Shown piece after piece: positions 12,915-15,629 of a stretch of 15,629 nt of DNA (the first letter of the stretch is position 1; each line of letters starts with the position of its first letter). The DNA lies in the NCBI GenBank assembly GCA_042095835.1, contig JBELML010000150.1, positions 1 to 15,629 on the forward strand, read 5' to 3'. Source of the DNA: DATFKA01 sp042095835. Lineage in GTDB: Bacteria; Bacteroidota; Bacteroidia; Chitinophagales; Saprospiraceae. A program made the translations under genes and the position numbers. The notes under the pieces were generated by a model. It ran no database searches, was not told where the DNA came from, and worked only from the letters and a program-made list of their open reading frames with translations.

Positions 12915-14129
12915 TCAGGGATAAAGCAAATACTTTTTTCTTTTCGCCTTAAATCTAGACAAGGTGGGCTCCCATGAAGCGCGGATTTCTGCTTCGTTTA
13001 AACCATTTTTTATTTGTTCTTTGAACTGGGCATTTCCAGCTAGTTTGTCAATAAAGTTGTTCTTGATAAAGAAATCCTCTTTGTTGGGATAATCTCCATA
13101 AGCTTCTATTAAATAACTGAGATTCAAACGAGCTTCGGACCTGATAGCTTCCGGGGCCTTAGTGCTCAAATCAAATCCATTGCACACTTTATCCTGATGC
13201 TTAGGATATTTGGCACCAGCTCTAGAAATGGGGGTAAACTGAAACCCTGTGGACTTAAATGCTGGAGATCCGTATAGCTGGAATTGCTTCTCCGTACCTC
13301 TACCTGCACTCAAAGTGGTGCCCTCAAAAAAGCATAAAGAAGGATAAAGATAGATGGCCCTATTATTAGGCAAATTCGGAGAGGGCTTAATAGGAAGTAT
13401 ATAAGCTTTGTCGTGGCTATAGTTTTTGCATTTTATTACCCGCAAATCGCATTTCAGATGGCCTCCAAGCCAGCCTTCTTCATTAACCATTTGAGCGTAT
13501 TCTCCAATGGTCATACCATGTACCGTAGGCACCTCATGCATACCTACGAAAGAACCAAAATTGGTATCCAAAACCGGGCCGTCAACGTAATGACCATTCG
13601 GATTTGGCCGATCCAGTACCATAAAGGGGATACCCAATTCTGCGCAGGATTGCATGACATAATGCATCGAAGAAATATAGGTGTAAAACCGCGCGCCCAC
13701 ATCTTGAATATCGAAAACAAGGATATCAATACCTGCTAAATCTGCTGCACTCGGTTTTTTCTTTTTGCCATATAAGGATATAATGGGGATACCCGTTCTG
13801 GCATCTTTCCCGTCTACAATTTTCTCACCAGCGTCTGCTTGTCCACGAAAGCCATGCTCTGGGGCAAAAATGGTTTTTATTTGTAGACCGCTGGACACCA
13901 TGCTATCTACCACATGGGTATTACCTAATGTCGAGGTTTGATTAACCACCATCCCAATTATCTTGTTCTCTAATAGCGGAAAGTATTGCTCTGTCTGTTC
14001 AGCGCCTACTTGTATCTTTTGATTTACCTCAGTTGCAGGACTTGCTTGATCGGTTTGTTGTGCTTGATTTTCACAATTAAAGAGCAAGAAGCTTGTGAGT
14101 AAAACAAAAATATTTATATTTGAACACAT
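12915..14129 (-). CDS. namZ: NamZ-family (DUF1343) exo-beta-N-acetylmuramidase-like lipoprotein
   Basis: A 404-residue exported protein. The N-terminus has a hydrophobic stretch (about 6-18) ending LFNC, so C19 is the probable lipid-modified cysteine, although N before C is not the ideal lipobox. The mature part begins with a low-complexity Q/T/A linker. Family blocks are APEHGFRGQADAG at 89-101, FYTYISSM at 148-155, VLDRPNPNG at 171-179 and FEGTTLSAGRGTE at 268-280. The DUF1343 family includes B. subtilis NamZ, which releases MurNAc from the non-reducing end of peptidoglycan pieces; Bacteroidota often have several copies. Here it would work in the periplasm on wall turnover or recycling. Length is normal for the family. 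Its first codons overlap the promoter of the divergent exonuclease gene. Activity of this copy is inferred from motifs only. Confidence 0.9.
   Translation of the reverse strand: MCSNINIFVLLTSFLLFNCENQAQQTDQASPATEVNQKIQVGAEQTEQYFPLLENKIIGMVVNQTSTLGNTHVVDSMVSSGLQIKTIFAPEHGFRGQADAGEKIVDGKDARTGIPIISLYGKKKKPSAADLAGIDILVFDIQDVGARFYTYISSMHYVMQSCAELGIPFMVLDRPNPNGHYVDGPVLDTNFGSFVGMHEVPTVHGMTIGEYAQMVNEEGWLGGHLKCDLRVIKCKNYSHDKAYILPIKPSPNLPNNRAIYLYPSLCFFEGTTLSAGRGTEKQFQLYGSPAFKSTGFQFTPISRAGAKYPKHQDKVCNGFDLSTKAPEAIRSEARLNLSYLIEAYGDYPNKEDFFIKNNFIDKLAGNAQFKEQIKNGLNEAEIRASWEPTLSRFKAKRKKYLLYP
14093..14122 (+). promoter_or_regulatory. Bacteroidota-type promoter for the exonuclease gene
   Basis: TTG (14093-14095) is followed after exactly 19 bases by a perfect TATATTTG (14115-14122). 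It is the best promoter match in the window. Transcription would start near 14129 and meet an ATG at 14148 about 20 bases later. The boxes lie inside the first codons of the divergent NamZ-family gene. Confidence 0.65.
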
Positions 14130-14147
14130 TTGTTTTGTGATTGGTTA

Positions 14148-15579
14148 ATGACAGAATATAGTACATTAAATTCAATAAGCTATCAGTACTTCAAAAAAAT
14201 ACGCCATTATAGATATCGAGACCACTGGTGGTAGAGCTAGTCGGGACCGAATCACTGAAATTGCGATCATCATCCATGATGGGAGAGAGGAGTTGTCGAG
14301 GTGGAGCTCATTAATTAATCCTGAAACCTATATCCCCGCGGGGATCACGGAGTTGACCGGTATTAACCAAGAGATGGTAGCGGATGCTCCAAAATTTTAT
14401 GAGGTAGCCAAACAAGTAGTCGAGCTCACCCAAGACACTATTTTTGTAGCGCATAACGCTCGTTTTGACTACAGTTTTATCCGAGAAGAATTCAAACGTC
14501 TTGGGTATACTTATACACGAAAACAGCTCTGCACCGTTCGGCTGAGCAGGCAAGTCTTTCCCGGTTTGGGGTCTTATGGTTTGAGCAGCCTTTGTAGGAC
14601 TTTTAATATTCCTAACCATGCACGACATCGAGCAATGGGCGACGCCGCAGCAACCACCATTTTATTGGAATTAATCCTACACCATGACCAGAATCAGGAT
14701 AATGTCAATGATTTGATTAATCTTGGTATAAAGGAATCTTTGCTACCTGAGAATCTTAATGTAGAAAAAATTCATGGATTGCCAGATCAATGTGGTGTTT
14801 ATTACTTTCATAATCAAAAAGGAGAGGTCGTATACGTTGGTAAAAGTATTAATATAAAAAAACGAGTAGCCCAGCATTTTTCAAAAAAAACAGAGAAAGC
14901 TAGCAAACTTCAACACCATGTTTACGAGATTAGCTATGAACTTACCGGAAGTGAATTGGTCGCTTTTCTACTAGAGTCTTATGAGATAAAACGCTTGCGT
15001 CCGCCGATTAATCGAGCGCAAAAAATGCGTTTTTTCCCTTTTGTGATTTATACTTGGCACAATAAAAAAGGTTATCGCTGCTTCGGAATGGGTAGAGTAA
15101 ATGCCAAGGAAAAGAAAAAACTACAAGTTTTATCAGAATTTCCACGAGCAGGTTCTGCCAAAGGAGCTTTAGAGAGAGCTAGAGTTCATTTTGAATTATG
15201 TAGTCATTTTATGCAGAAGAATAGCCATAATTCGGCTTGTTTCCATTTTCACCTTAATCAATGTCACGGCGCCTGTGGCGGATTCGAGCCTGTAGAGACT
15301 TACAATGAGAGAGCAGACCAAGCGGCAGAGTACTTAACAACGATTTTTGAGAAAGACTTCTTTATTCTAGATGTTGGTAGAGAAACCAATGAACTAGCGG
15401 TGGTACAAGTAAAGGATGGCAACTACACGGGATTTGGATATATCGATAAAGAGAGCCCTATAGATCAGATACAAGAATTAGAGAACGCGGTAAAAGCCTA
15501 TCCTAATAATCCTGAAACAAGAAAATTAATCCAGCGATTTTTAGCAAGAGAAGGAAACTATAAGGTGATCGAATACTAA
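14148..15579 (+). CDS. DEDDh exonuclease-GIY-YIG (UvrC-like) fusion, start in another frame
   Basis: From the ATG at 14148, 17 codons reach a run of seven A (14193-14199), after which that frame soon stops. The enzyme frame begins at TAC 14200, has no ATG, GTG or TTG between the stop at 14176-14178 and the TTG at 14293, yet already encodes the catalytic DIETTG. Removing one A joins them into 476 residues, and the numbering below uses that product. DEDDh exonuclease: D22, E24, D107 (ARFDYSF), H160 and D165 (HRAMGD). GIY-YIG domain: GVYYF from 216, YVGKS from 229, R239, E276. Four cysteines, C351, C364, C372 and C376, follow the spacing of the UvrC iron-sulphur site. The UvrC RNase H half is absent. 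Such fusions are known DNA-repair-type nucleases. The 5' frameshift may be a mutation, transcript slippage or a sequence error. Confidence 0.85.
14193..14199 (+). other. A7 tract at the frame junction of the exonuclease gene
   Basis: Seven A follow TTC and precede TAC. In the frame of the ATG at 14148 they read TTC AAA AAA ATA and stop soon after; with six A they would read TTC AAA AAA TAC and continue into the full nuclease. Runs of this length are prone to polymerase slippage in replication, transcription and sequencing. Confidence 0.7.
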
Positions 15580-15629
15580 GTACACTGTAAATTAAGTTAG
15601 TTGATGTTTTGAAGTCAAGATTTTGGCCA

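Noticed and set aside
14293..15579. Exonuclease gene starting at TTG 14293
   Set aside because: That start removes the DIETTG motif, which is present in the same open frame just upstream, so it cannot be the intended enzyme start.
1..15629. CRISPR array, insertion sequence, integrase or prophage genes
   Set aside because: No regularly spaced repeats, transposase motifs, terminal inverted repeats with target duplication, or phage structural genes were seen.

Overview
The window looks like a chromosomal piece from a member of the Bacteroidota, probably a Saprospiria- or Cytophagia-like marine or soil lineage. Three things support this. Shine-Dalgarno sites are weak or absent. At least four candidate promoters have the Bacteroidota form (TTTG-like -33 box, 19-20 bases, TAnnTTTG-like -7 box). 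The gene families present (YbiT-like ABC-F with a degenerate second ATP site, DUF1343/NamZ lipoprotein, exonuclease-UvrC-like nuclease fusion) are common there. The lineage below phylum is inference. I see no mobile element, CRISPR array or rRNA.

Layout. Positions 1-269 carry no confident gene but hold a nested inverted-repeat element. A double-GNAT acetyltransferase (270-1115, +) overlaps tail-to-tail with a small GIY-YIG nuclease (1077-1343, -). A tRNA-Leu(CAA) follows on the minus strand with its own promoter and a strong intrinsic terminator.

The core, 1632-10356, reads as a neutral-lipid (triacylglycerol/wax ester) module. A minus-strand pair encodes a phasin-like helical protein and, 2 bases later, a BTAD/SARP-type regulator. 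It is divergent from a WS/DGAT acyltransferase carrying a C-terminal SCP-2 lipid-carrier domain. That gene converges on gpsA (glycerol-3-phosphate dehydrogenase); the two stops share one CTAG. Upstream of gpsA on the same strand is a 1081-residue protein that joins a PlsB-like glycerol-3-phosphate acyltransferase, a HAD-IB phosphatase and a PlsC-like lysophosphatidate acyltransferase. A divergent alpha/beta-hydrolase (lipase) closes the module. Taken together: DHAP to glycerol-3-phosphate (GpsA), then lysophosphatidate, phosphatidate and perhaps diacylglycerol (fusion protein), then triacylglycerol or wax ester (WS/DGAT), droplet coating (phasin-like) and turnover (lipase). The individual families are recognised from motifs; the joint pathway is inference from co-location.

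The right part holds an ABC-F translation factor with one degenerate composite ATP site and a hairpin in its leader, a hairpin-containing spacer, an unrecognised small membrane protein, a NamZ-family lipoprotein acting on cell wall, and a DEDDh exonuclease-GIY-YIG fusion. The last has no start codon in its own frame ahead of its catalytic DIE motif: a well-placed promoter and ATG lie one frame away, separated by a run of seven A. This is either a frameshift, a slippage-controlled gene or a sequence error.
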